In this document: positions 10,613 through 21,789 of the stretch, piece by piece
How the letters are laid out: the number at the start of each line of letters is the position of its first letter
Numbering within the stretch: position 1 is the stretch's first letter
DNA from: Rhabditoides inermis
Taxonomy: Eukaryota > Nematoda > Chromadorea > Rhabditida > Rhabditidae
Direction of reading: 5' to 3'
NCBI GenBank assembly: GCA_963966185.1
Contig: CAWZYM010000329.1
Location: forward strand, 186,001 to 250,000
DNA: 64,000 nucleotides
Notes under the pieces: generated by a model
What the model saw: the letters and a program-made list of their open reading frames with translations, nothing else
Told to the model about the DNA's origin: nothing
Databases searched by the model: none
Made by a program: the position numbers and the translations under genes

Positions 10613-10985
10613 AATGAAGTATAAGTGAAATATAAACGAAGTATAAATGAAGTATAAATGAAGTATAAATGAAGTATAAATGAAGTATAAGTGAAGTATA
10701 AAAGAAGTATAATTGAAGTATAAATGAAGTATAAATGAAGTATAAATGAAGTATAAATGAAATATAAATGAAGTTAAAATGAAGTATAAAAGAAGTATAA
10801 ATGAACTATAATTGAAGTATAAATGAAGTATAAATGAAGTATAAATGAAGTATAAATGAAGTATAAATGAGGTATAAATGAAGTATAGGTGAAGTATAAA
10901 AGAAGTATAAATGAAGTATAAATGAAGTATGAATGAGGTATAAATGAGGTATGAATGAAGTATACATGAAAAATAAATGAAGTAT
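10613..10985 (+). repeat. B array, unit 3 (short)
   Basis: Only about 34 units of 11 bp. It corresponds to the last part of the other B arrays, starting after their aggattaaatg marker, so the upstream B portion has been lost by recombination with the A array end. Confidence 0.95.
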
Positions 10986-10996
10986 AAAAGTATAAA

Positions 10997-11474
10997 ATAC
11001 TTCAATTATACTTCATTTATACTTCATTTATCTTTCACTTATACTTCATTTATCTTTCACTTACACTTCATTTATACTTCATTTATACTTCATTTATACT
11101 TCTTTTATACTTCTTTTATACTTCATTTATACTTCATTTATACTTTATTTATACTTCACTTAAACTTCATTTATACTTCATTTATACTTCAATTATACTT
11201 CATTTATACTTCATTTATACTTCATTTATACTTCATTTATCTTTCACTTATACTTCATTTATACTTCATTTATACTTCATTTATACTTCTTTTATACTTC
11301 TTTTATACTTCTTTTATACTTCTTTTATACTTCATTTATACTTCATTTATACTTCATTTATACTTCATTTATACTTCATTTATACTTTATTTATACTTCA
11401 CTTATACTTCATTTATACTTCATTTATACTTCAATTATACTTCTTTTATACTTCACTTATACTTCATTTATACT
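10997..11474 (-). repeat. C array, unit 3 (478 bp)
   Basis: Inverted 11 bp units after the centre at 10979-11003. Confidence 0.95.
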
Positions 11475-11553
11475 GCATTAGGATCGGCGCAAAGCGCCGA
11501 TCGTTTGGGTCCTATCCAGCGGCGCGCAGAATCGCTAGGCCCGGAGGGCCGCC
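11475..11553 (-). ncRNA. HDV-like ribozyme remnant (candidate), D copy 3
   Basis: Same pairings as copy 1; minus-strand 5-prime G at 11553. Confidence 0.4.
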
Positions 11554-11754
11554 AAAAACGCTTGTAAATCATTTAAATAATAATTGTTTCAGAGTTATAT
11601 CAAGATCTTGTTTCTAAATCGTCCGTTGAACATTATAAACAAAAATAAATTATGAAACAATAGTTTAATACCCAAAAATATGTTCGCTGGTTAGGTCTGC
11701 ACGTCTGTGAGGTATGCTGCTGGTCGCTGATTCGCTGAAAGGCCCGTTCACTAG

Positions 11755-11776
11755 CCCCGCCCCCCGCGCTTATTGG
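11755..11776 (+). promoter_or_regulatory. GC-box plus inverted CCAAT cluster, D copy 3
   Basis: Unchanged from copy 1. Confidence 0.35.
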
Positions 11777-12075
11777 TTCGTGATGCGGAATGTGTGCGGG
11801 AGAGCGCGATAATGCGATAATGTGCTCACTGTTTGTGATTTGCGTCGTCGTTCACGCGCGTTGTTTTGTTGATGTTATTTTTGTTGTTTAAAATACAATT
11901 AAAAAAAGAAGAAAATTTCTTCGAAATTCAACAAAAGGACATTCATTCTCTTCTGAAAAGTACAAGCGTAAAGTAGCTCTGTTTGGGTTCATCTCAATTC
12001 AACAAAAGCACATGCATAAAACTATTATTTCTACACTAAGCAATAAACACAAACCTGCTCTCTCAAAACGATCAC

Positions 12076-12148
12076 AACCACTATCAGCAACGAAAACCAC
12101 AACCCACGAAATGTTCGTGGGTTGTGGTTTTCGTTGCTGATAGTGGTT
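12076..12148. repeat. D/A junction hairpin, perfect 35 bp arms
   Basis: Arms at 12076-12110 and 12114-12148 with loop atg. Confidence 0.95.
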
Positions 12149-14057
12149 CGTGGCGACTCGTAGCTGTTCGTGGCTGACGTTGCAACTCGTAGATGTTCGT
12201 GGATTGTGGTTTTCACAGCTGATAGATGTTTGTGGCGGCTCGTAGCTGTTCGTGGCTGACGTTACAACTCGTAGATGTTCGTGGGATGTGGTTTTCGCAG
12301 CTGATAGATGTTCGTGGCGGCTCGTAGCTGTTCGTGGCTGACGTTACAACTCGTGGATGTTCGTGGATTGTGTTTTTTGCGGCTGATAGATGTTCGTGGC
12401 GGCTCGTAGCTGTTTGTGGCTGAAGTTGAAACTCGTAGATGTTCGTGGATTGTGACTCTCGTGGCTGACAGTTGTTCGTGGCGGCTCGTAGCTGTTCGTG
12501 GCTGACGTTGCAACTCGTAGATGCTCGTGGATTGTGGCTCTCGCGGCTGACAGTTGTTCATGGCGGCTCGTAGCTGTTCGTGGCTGACGTTGCAACTCGT
12601 AGCTGTTCGTGGCTGACGTTGCAACTCGTAGATGTTCGTGGATTGTGGTTTTCGCAGCGGATAGATGTTCGTGGCGGCTCGTAGCTGTTCGTGGCTGACG
12701 TTGCAACTCGTAGATGTTCGTGGATTGTGGTTTTCGCAGCTGATAGATGTTCGTGGCGGATCGTAGCTGTTTGTGGCTGAAGTTGCAACTCGTAGATGTT
12801 CGTGGGTTGTGGTTTTCGTTGCTGATAGTGGTTCGTGGCGGCTCGTAGCTGTTCGTGGCTGACGTTACAACTCGTAGATGTTCGTGGATTGTGGTTTTCG
12901 CGGCTGATAGATGTTCGTGGCGGCTCGTAGCTGTTCGTGGCTGACGTTGCAACTCGTAGCTGTTCGTGGATTGTGGCTCTCGCGGCTGATAGTGGTTCGT
13001 GGCGGCTCGTAGCTGTTCGTGGCTGCCGTTACAACTCGTAGATGTTCGTGGATTGTGGTTTTTGCGGCTGATAGATGTTCGTGGCGGCTCGTAGCTGTTC
13101 GTGGCTGACGTTGCAACTCGTAGATGTTCGTGGATTGTGGTTTTCACAGCTGATAGATGTTCGTGGCGGCTCGTAGCTGTTCGTGGCTGACGTTACAACT
13201 CGTAGATGTTCGTGGGATGTGGTTTTCGCAGCTGATAGATGTTCGTAGCTGTTCGTAGCTGTTCGTGGCTGACGTTGCAACTCGTAGATGTTCGTGGATT
13301 GTGGCTCTCGCGGCTGACAGTTGTTCGTGGCGGCTCGTAGCTGTTCGTGGCTGACGTTGCAACTCTTAGATGTTCGTGGATTGTGACTCTCGCGGCTGAC
13401 TTCTTCGTGGCGGCTCGTAGCTGTTCGTGGCTGACGTTGCAACTCGTAGATGTTCGTGGATTGTGGTTTTCGCAGCTCATAGAAGTTCGTGGCGGCTCGT
13501 AGCTGTTCGTGGCTGACGTTACAACTCGTAGATGTTTGTGGGATGTGGTTTTCGCAGCTGATAGATGTTTGTGGCGGCTCGTAGCTGTTCGTGGCTGACG
13601 TTACAACTCGTAGAAGTTCGTGGATTGTGACTCTCGCGGCTGACTTCTTCGTGGCGGCTCGTAGCTGTTCGTGGCTGACGTTGCAACTCGTAGATGTTCG
13701 TGGATTGTGGTTTTCGCAGCTCATAGAAGTTCGTGGCGGCTCGTAGCTGTTCGTGGCTGACGTTACAACTCGTAGATGTTTGTGGGATGTGGTTTTCGCA
13801 GCTGATAGATGTTCGTGGCGGCTCGTAGCTGTTCGTGGCTGACGTTACAACTCGTAGAAGTTCGTGGATTGTGGTTTTCGCGGAAGATAGATGTTCGTGG
13901 CGGCTCGTAGCTGTTTGTGGCTGAAGTTGAAACTCGTAGCTGTTCGTGGCTGACGTTACAACTCGTAGATGTTCGTGGATTGTGGTTTTCGCGGCTGATA
14001 GATGTTCGTGGCGGCTCGTAGCTGTTCGTGGCTGACGTTGCAACTCGTAGATGTTCG
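12114..14057 (+). repeat. A array, long type with three-monomer duplication (1944 bp)
   Basis: Collinear with the 4744 array, except that a block of about three monomers containing gactctcgcggctgacttc is present twice (near 13381 and 13627). Confidence 0.95.
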
Positions 14058-15234
14058 AATGAGGTATAAATGAGGTATAAATGAAGTATACATGAAATAT
14101 AAATGAAGTATAAAAGAAGTAAAAAATGAAGTATAAATAAAGTATAAAAGAAGTATAAATGAAGTATAAATGAAGTATAAATGAAGTATAAGTGAAGTAT
14201 AAATGAAGTATAAATGAAGTATAAATGAAGTATAAAAGAAGTATAAATGAAATATAAATGAAGTATAAATGAAGTATAAATGAAGTATAAATGAAGTATA
14301 AATAAGGTATAAATGAGGTATAAATGAAGTAAAGGTGAAGTATAAAAGAAGTATAAATGAAGTATAAATGAAGTATGAATGAGGTATAAATGAGGTATAA
14401 ATGAAGTATACATGAAATATAAATGAAGTATAAAAGAAGTATAAATGAAGTATAAATAAAGTATAAAAGAAGTATAAATGAAGTATAAATGAAGTATACA
14501 AGAAGTATAAATGAAGTATAAAAGAAGTATAAGTGAAGTATAAAAGAAGTATAAAAGAAGTATAAATGAAGTATAAATGAAGTATAAATGAAGTATAAAT
14601 GAAGTATAAATGAAGTATAAATGAAGTATAAATGAAGTATAAATGAAGTATAAATGAGGATTAAATGAAGTATGAATAAAGTATAAATGAAGTATAAATG
14701 AAGTATAAATGAAGTATAAATGAAGTATAAAATAAGTATAAATGAAGTATAAATGAAGTATAAAAGAAGTATAAATGAAGTATAAATGAAGTATAAATGA
14801 AGTATAAGTGAAAGATAAATGAAGTATAAATGAAGTATAATTGAAGTATAAATGAAGTATAAATGAAGTATAAGTGAAATATAAACGAAGTATAAATGAA
14901 GTATAAATGAAGTATAAATGAAGTATAAATGAAGTATAAGTGAAGTATAAAAGAAGTATAATTGAAGTATAAATGAAGTATAAATGAAGTATAAATGAAG
15001 TATAAATGAAATATAAATGAAGTTAAAATGAAGTATAAAAGAAGTATAAATGAACTATAAATGAAGTATAAATGAAGTAGAAATGAAGTATAAATGAAGT
15101 ATAAATGAAGTATAAATGAGGTATAAATGAAGTATAGGTGAAGTATAAAAGAAGTATAAATGAAGTATAAATGAAGTATGAATGAGGTATAAATGAGGTA
15201 TGAATGAAGTATACATGAAATATAAATGAAGTAT
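14058..15234 (+). repeat. B array, unit 4
   Basis: 11 bp units; tgaggattaaatg marker near 14655. The centre to C is at 15228-15252. Confidence 0.95.
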
Positions 15235-15245
15235 AAAAGTATAAA

Positions 15246-15723
15246 ATACTTCAATTATACTTCATTTATACTTCATTTATCTTTCACTTGTACTTCATTT
15301 ATCTTTCACTTATACTTCATTTATACTTCATTTATACTTCATTTATACTCCTTTTATACTTCTTTTATACTTCATTTATACTTCATTTATACTTTATTTA
15401 TACTTCACTTATACTTCATTTATACTTCATTTATACTTCAATTATACTTCATTTATACTTCATTTATACTTCAATTATACTTCATTTATCTTTCAATTAT
15501 ACTTCATTTATACTTCATTTATACTTCATTTATACTTCTTTTATACTTCTTTTATACTTCTTTTATACTTCTTTTATACTTCTTTTATACTTCATTTATA
15601 CTTCATTTATACTTCATTTATACTTCATTTATACTTCATTTATACTTTATTTATACTTCACTTATACTTCATTTATACTTCATTTATACTTCAATTATAC
15701 TTCACTTATACTTCATTTATACT
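15246..15723 (-). repeat. C array, unit 4 (478 bp)
   Basis: Inverted 11 bp units; contains a private cacttgtacttc variant near 15285. Confidence 0.95.
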
Positions 15724-15802
15724 GCATTAGGATCGGCGCAAAGCGCCGATCGTTTGGGTCCTATCCAGCGGCGCGCAGAAACGCTAGGCCCGGAGGGCCG
15801 CC
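15724..15802 (-). ncRNA. HDV-like ribozyme remnant (candidate), D copy 4
   Basis: The P3 loop reads TTTCTG on the minus strand, not ATTCTG as in copies 1-3. The helices are unchanged. Confidence 0.4.
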
Positions 15803-16004
15803 AAAATCGCTTGTAAATCATTTAAATAATAATTGTTTCAGAGTTATATCAAGATCTTGTTTCTAAATCGTCCGTTGAACAACTATAAACAAAAATAAAT
15901 TATGAAACAATAGTTTAATACCCAAAAATATGTTCGCTGGTTAGGTCTGCACGTCTGTGAGGTATGCTGCTGGTCGCTGATTCGCTGAAAGGCCCGCTCA
16001 CTAG

Positions 16005-16026
16005 CCCCGCCCCCCGCGCTTATTGG
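16005..16026 (+). promoter_or_regulatory. GC-box plus inverted CCAAT cluster, D copy 4
   Basis: Unchanged from copy 1. Confidence 0.35.
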
Positions 16027-16325
16027 TTCGTGATGCGGAATGTGTGCGGGAGAGCGCGATAATGCGATAATGTGCTCACTGTTTGTGATTTGCGTCGTCG
16101 TTCACGCGCGTTGTTTTGTTGATGTTATTTTTGTTGTTTAAAATACAATTAAAAAAAGAAGAAAATTTCTTCGAAATTCAACAAAAGGACATTCATTCTC
16201 TTCTGAAAAGTACAAGCGTAAAGTAGCTCTGTTTGGGTTCATCTCAATTTAACAAAAGCACATGCATAAAACTATTGTTTCTACACTAAGCAATAAACAC
16301 AAACCTGCTCTCTCAAAACGATCAC

Positions 16326-16398
16326 AACCACTATCAGCAACGAAAACCACAACCCACGAAATGTTCGTGGGTTGTGGTTTTTGTTGCTGATAGTGGTT
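16326..16398. repeat. D/A junction hairpin, 35 bp arms, one mismatch
   Basis: Arms at 16326-16360 and 16364-16398. The right arm has tttttgttgc where other copies have ttttcgttgc, giving one mismatch. Confidence 0.95.
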
Positions 16399-19300
16399 CG
16401 TGGCGACTCGTAGCTGTTCGTGGCTGACGTTGCAACTCGTAGATGTTCGTGGATTGTGGTTTTCGCAGCTGTTCGTGGCGGCTCGTAGCTGTTCGTGGCG
16501 GACGTTACAACTCGTAGATTTTCGTGGGTTGTGGTTTTCGTGGCTGATAGTGGTTCGTGTCGGCTCGTAGCTGTTCGTGGCTGACGTTACAACTCGTAGA
16601 TGTTCGTGGATTGTGGTTTTCGCGGCTGATAGATGTTCGTGGCGGCTCGTAGCTGTTCGTGGCTGACGTTGCAACTCGTAGATGTTCGTGGATTGTGGTT
16701 TTCACAGCTGATAGATGTTTGTGGCGGCTCGTAGCTGTTCGTGGCTGACGTTACAACTCGTAGATGTTCGTGGGATGTGGTTTTCGCAGCTGATAGATGT
16801 TTGTGGCGGCTCGTAGCTGTTCGTGGCTGACGTTACAACTCGTAGATGTTCGTGGGATGTGGTTTTCGCAGCTGATAGATGTTCGTGGCGGCTCGTAGCT
16901 GTTCGTGGCTGACGTTACAACTCGTGGATGTTCGTGGATTGTGTTTTTTGCGGCTGATAGATGTTCGTGGCGGCTCGTAGTTGTTTGTGGCTGAAGTTGA
17001 AACTCGTAGATGTTCGTGGATTGTGACTCTCGTGGCTGACAGTTGTTCGTGGCGGCTCGTAGCTGTTCGTGGCTGACGTTGCAACTCGTAGATGCTCGTG
17101 GATTGTGGCTCTCGCGGCTGACAGTTGTTCATGGCGGCTCGTAGCTGTTCGTGGCTGACGTTGCAACTCGTAACTGTTCGTGGCTGACGTTGCAACTCGT
17201 AGATGTTCGTGGATTGTGGTTTTCGCAGCTGATAGATGTTCGTGGCGGCTCGTAGCTGTTCGTGGCTGACGTTGCAACTCGTAGATGTTCGTGGATTGTG
17301 GTTTTCGCAGCTGATAGATGTTCGTGGCGGATCGTAGCTGTTTGTGGCTGAAGTTGCAACTCGTAGATGTTCGTGGGTTGTGGTTTTCGTTGCTGATAGT
17401 GGTTCGTGGCGGCTCGTAGCTGTTCGTGGCTGACGTTACAACTCGTAGATGTTCGTGGATTGTGGTTTTCGCGGCTGATAGATGTTCGTGGCGGCTCGTA
17501 GCTGTTCGTGGCTGACGTTGCAACTCGTAGCTGTTCGTGGATTGTGGCTCTCGCGGCTGATAGTGGTTCGTGGCGGCTCGTAGCTGTTCGTGGCTGCCGT
17601 TACAACTCGTAGATGTTTGTGGATTGTGGTTCTCGCGGTTGATAGATGTTCGTGGCGGCTCGTAGCTGTTCGTGGCTGACGTTGCAACTCGTAGATGTTC
17701 GTGGATTGTGGTTTTCACAGCTGATAGATGTTCGTGGCGGCTCGTAGCTGTTCGTGGCTGACGTTACAACTCGTAGATGTTCGTGGGATGTGGTTTTCGC
17801 AGCTGATAGATGTTCGTAGCTGTTCGTAGCTGTTCGTGGCTGACTGTACAACTCGTAGATGTTCGTGGATTGTGGTTTTTGCGGCTGATAGATGTTCGTG
17901 GCGGCTCGTAGCTGTTTGTGGCTGAAGTTGAAACTCGTAGATGTTCGTGGATTGTGACTCTCGCGGCTGACAGTTGTTCGTGGCGGCTCGTAGCTGTTCG
18001 TGGCTCACGTTGCAACTCGTAGATGTTCGTGGATTGTGGCTCTCGCGGCTGACAGTTGTTCGTGGCGGCTCGTAGCTGTTTGTGGCTGAAGTTGAAACTC
18101 GTAGATGTTCGTGGATTGTGACTCTCGTGGCTGACAGTTGTTCGTGGCGCCTCATAGCTGTTCGTGGCTCACGTTGAAACTCGTAGATGTTCGTGGATTG
18201 TGACTCTCGCGGCTGACAGTTGTTCGTGGCGGCTCGTAGCTGTTCGTGGCTCACGTTGCAACTCGTAGATGTTCGTGGATTGTGGCTCTCGCGGCTGACA
18301 GTTGTTCGTGGCGGCTCGTAGCTGTTTGTGGCTGACGTTGCAACTCGTAGCTGTTCGTGGATTGTGGCTCTCGCGGCTGATAGTGGTTCGTGGCGGCTCG
18401 TAGCTGTTTGTGGCTGCCGTTACAACTCGTAGATGTTCGTGGATTGTGGTTTTCGCGGCTGATAGATGTTCGTGGCGGCTCGTAGCTGTTCGTGGCTGAC
18501 GTTGCAACTCGTAGATGTTCGTGGATTGTGGTTTTCACAGCTGATAGATGTTCGTGGCGGCTCGTAGCTGTTCGTGGCTGACGTTACAACTCGTAGATGT
18601 TCGTGGGATGTGGTTTTCGCAGCTGATAGATGTTCGTAGCTGTTCGTAGCTGTTCGTGGCTGACGTTGCAACTCGTAGATGTTCGTGGATTGTGGCTCTC
18701 GCGGCTGACAGTTGTTCGTGGCGGCTCGTAGCTGTTCGTGGCTGACGTTGCAACTCTTAGATGTTCGTGGATTGTGACTCTCGCGGCTGACTTCTTCGTG
18801 GCGGCTCGTAGCTGTTCGTGGCTGACGTTGCAACTCGTAGATGTTCGTGGATTGTGGTTTTCGCAGCTCATAGAAGTTCGTGGCGGCTCGTAGCTGTTCG
18901 TGGCTGACGTTACAACTCGTAGATGTTTGTGGGATGTGGTTTTCGCAGCTGATAGATGTTTGTGGCGGCTCGTAGCTGTTCGTGGCTGACGTTACAACTC
19001 GTAGAAGTTCGTGGATTGTGACTCTCGCGGCTGACTTCTTCGTGGCGGCTCGTAGCTGTTCGTGGCTGACGTTGCAACTCGTAGATGTTCGTGGATTGTG
19101 GTTTTCGCAGCTCATAGAAGTTCGTGGCGGCTCGTAGCTGTTCGTGGCTGACGTTACAACTCGTAGATGTTTGTGGGATGTGGTTTTCGCAGCTGATAGA
19201 TGTTCGTGGCGGCTCGTAGCTGTTCGTGGCTGACGTTACAACTCGTAGAAGTTCGTGGATTGTGGTTTTCGCGGAAGATAGATGTTCGTGGCGGCTCGTA

Positions 19301-19448
19301 GCTGTTTGTGGCTGAAGTTGAAACTCGTAGCTGTTCGTGGCTGACGTTACAACTCGTAGATGTTCGTGGATTGTGGTTTTCGCGGCTGATAGATGTTCGT
19401 GGCGGCTCGTAGCTGTTCGTGGCTGACGTTGCAACTCGTAGATGTTCG
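16364..19448 (+). repeat. A array, long type (3085 bp)
   Basis: It holds about 37 monomers. Relative to the 12114 array it gains a 5-prime segment with cgtggcggacgttacaac and cgtgtcggctcg (16495-16565), and a central segment with ggctcacgttgaaac (18170). It carries the same three-monomer duplication as the 12114 array near 18777 and 19020. Confidence 0.95.
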
Positions 19449-20625
19449 AATGAGGTATAAATGAGGTATAAATGAAGTATACATGAAATATAAATGAAGT
19501 ATAAAAGAAGTAAAAAATGAAGTATAAATAAAGTATAAAAGAAGTATAAATGAAGTATAAATGAAGTATAAATGAAGTATAAGTGAAGTATAAATGAAGT
19601 ATAAATGAAGTATAAATGAAGTATAAAAGAAGTATAAATGAAATATAAATGAAGTATAAATGAAGTATAAATGAAGTATAAATGAAGTATAAATAAGGTA
19701 TAAATGAGGTATAAATGAAGTAAAGGTGAAGTATAAAAGAAGTATAAATGAAGTATAAATGAAGTATGAATGAGGTATAAATGAGGTATAAATGAAGTAT
19801 ACATGAAATATAAATGAAGTATAAAAGAAGTATAAATGAAGTATAAATAAAGTATAAAAGAAGTATAAATGAAGTATAAATGAAGTATACAAGAAGTATA
19901 AATGAAGTATAAATGAAGTATAAGTGAAGTATAAAAGAAGTATAAAAGAAGTATAAATGAAGTATAAATGAAGTATAAATGAAGTATAAATGAAGTATAA
20001 ATGAAGTATAAATGAAGTATAAATGAAGTATAAATGAAGTATAAATGAGGATTAAATGAAGTATGAATAAAGTATAAATGAAGTATAAATGAAGTATAAA
20101 TGAAGTATAAATGAAGTATAAAATAAGTATTAATGAAGTATAAATGAAGTATAAAAGAAGTATAAATGAAGTATAAATGAAGTATAAATGAAGTATAAGT
20201 GAAAGATAAATGAAGTATAAATGAAGTATAATTGAAGTATAAATGAAGTATAAATGAAGTATAAGTGAAATATAAACGAAGTATAAATGAAGTATAAATG
20301 AAGTATAAATGAAGTATAAATGAAGTATAAGTGAAGTATAAAAGAAGTATAATTGAAGTATAAATGAAGTATAAATGAAGTATAAATGAAGTATAAATGA
20401 AATATAAATGAAGTTAAAATGAAGTATAAAAGAAGTATAAATGAACTATAAATGAAGTATAAATGAAGTAGAAATGAAGTATAAATGAAGTATAAATGAA
20501 GTATAAATGAGGTATAAATGAAGTATAGGTGAAGTATAAAAGAAGTATAAATGAAGTATAAATGAAGTATGAATGAGGTATAAATGAGGTATGAATGAAG
20601 TATACATGAAATATAAATGAAGTAT
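19449..20625 (+). repeat. B array, unit 5
   Basis: Near-identical to unit 4 at the 5391 bp offset; marker tgaggattaaatg near 20045. Confidence 0.95.
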
Positions 20626-20636
20626 AAAAGTATAAA

Positions 20637-21114
20637 ATACTTCAATTATACTTCATTTATACTTCATTTATCTTTCACTTATACTTCATTTATCTTTCAC
20701 TTATACTTCATTTATACTTCATTTATACTTCATTTATACTCCTTTTATACTTCTTTTATACTTCATTTATACTTCATTTATACTTTATTTATACTTCACT
20801 TATACTTCATTTATACTTCATTTATACTTCAATTATACTTCATTTATACTTCATTTATACTTCAATTATACTTCATTTATCTTTCAATTATACTTCATTT
20901 ATACTTCATTTATACTTCATTTATACTTCTTTTATACTTCTTTTATACTTCTTTTATACTTCTTTTATACTTCATTTATACTTCATTTATACTTCATTTA
21001 TACTTCATTTATACTTCATTTATACTTTATTTATACTTCACTTATACTTCATTTATACTTCATTTATACTTCAATTATACTTCTTTTATACTTCACTTAT
21101 ACTTCATTTATACT
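20637..21114 (-). repeat. C array, unit 5 (478 bp)
   Basis: Inverted 11 bp units. Confidence 0.95.
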
Positions 21115-21193
21115 GCATTAGGATCGGCGCAAAGCGCCGATCGTTTGGGTCCTATCCAGCGGCGCGCAGAAACGCTAGGCCCGGAGGGCCGCC
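21115..21193 (-). ncRNA. HDV-like ribozyme remnant (candidate), D copy 5
   Basis: As copy 4; minus-strand 5-prime G at 21193. Confidence 0.4.
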
Positions 21194-21395
21194 AAAATCG
21201 CTTGTAAATCATTTAAATAATAATTGTTTCAGAGTTATATCAAGATCTTGTTTCTAAATCGTCCGTTGAACAACTATAAACAAAAATAAATTATGAAACA
21301 ATAGTTTAATACCCAAAAATATGTTCGCTGGTTAGGTCTGCACGTCTGTGAGGTATGCTGCTGGTCGCTGATTCGCTGAAAGGTCCGCTCACTAG

Positions 21396-21417
21396 CCCCG
21401 CCCCCCGCGCTTATTGG
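21396..21417 (+). promoter_or_regulatory. GC-box plus inverted CCAAT cluster, D copy 5
   Basis: Unchanged from copy 1. Confidence 0.35.
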
Positions 21418-21716
21418 TTCGTGATGCGGAATGTGTGCGGGAGAGCGCGATAATGCGATAATGTGCTCACTGTTTGTGATTTGCGTCGTCGTTCACGCGC
21501 GTTGTTTTGTTGATGTTATTTTTGTTGTTTAAAATACAATTAAAAAAAGAAGAAAATTTCTTCGAAATTCAACAAAAGGACATTCATTCTCTTCTGAAAA
21601 GTACAAGCGTAAAGTAGCTCTGTTTGGGTTCATCTCAATTTAACAAAAGCACATGCATAAAACTATTGTTTCTACACTAAGCAATAAACACAAACCTGCT
21701 CTCTCAAAACGATCAC

Positions 21717-21789
21717 AACCACTATCAGCAACGAAAACCACAACCCACGAAATGTTCGTGGGTTGTGGTTTTCGTTGCTGATAGTGGTT
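21717..21789. repeat. D/A junction hairpin, perfect 35 bp arms
   Basis: Arms at 21717-21751 and 21755-21789 with loop atg. Confidence 0.95.

Larger units (their letters stand above)
11475..12113 (+). repeat. D block, copy 3 (639 bp)
   Basis: Closest to copy 1: shares gaacattataaac, ccaaaaacgc and ggcccgttcac. Confidence 0.88.
15724..16363 (+). repeat. D block, copy 4 (640 bp)
   Basis: Forms a subgroup with copies 5 and 6 (cagaaacgctagg and caatttaac). It also shares aactattgtttc with copy 5. Confidence 0.88.
21115..21754 (+). repeat. D block, copy 5 (640 bp)
   Basis: Near-identical to copy 4; private change aaaggtccgctc. Confidence 0.88.
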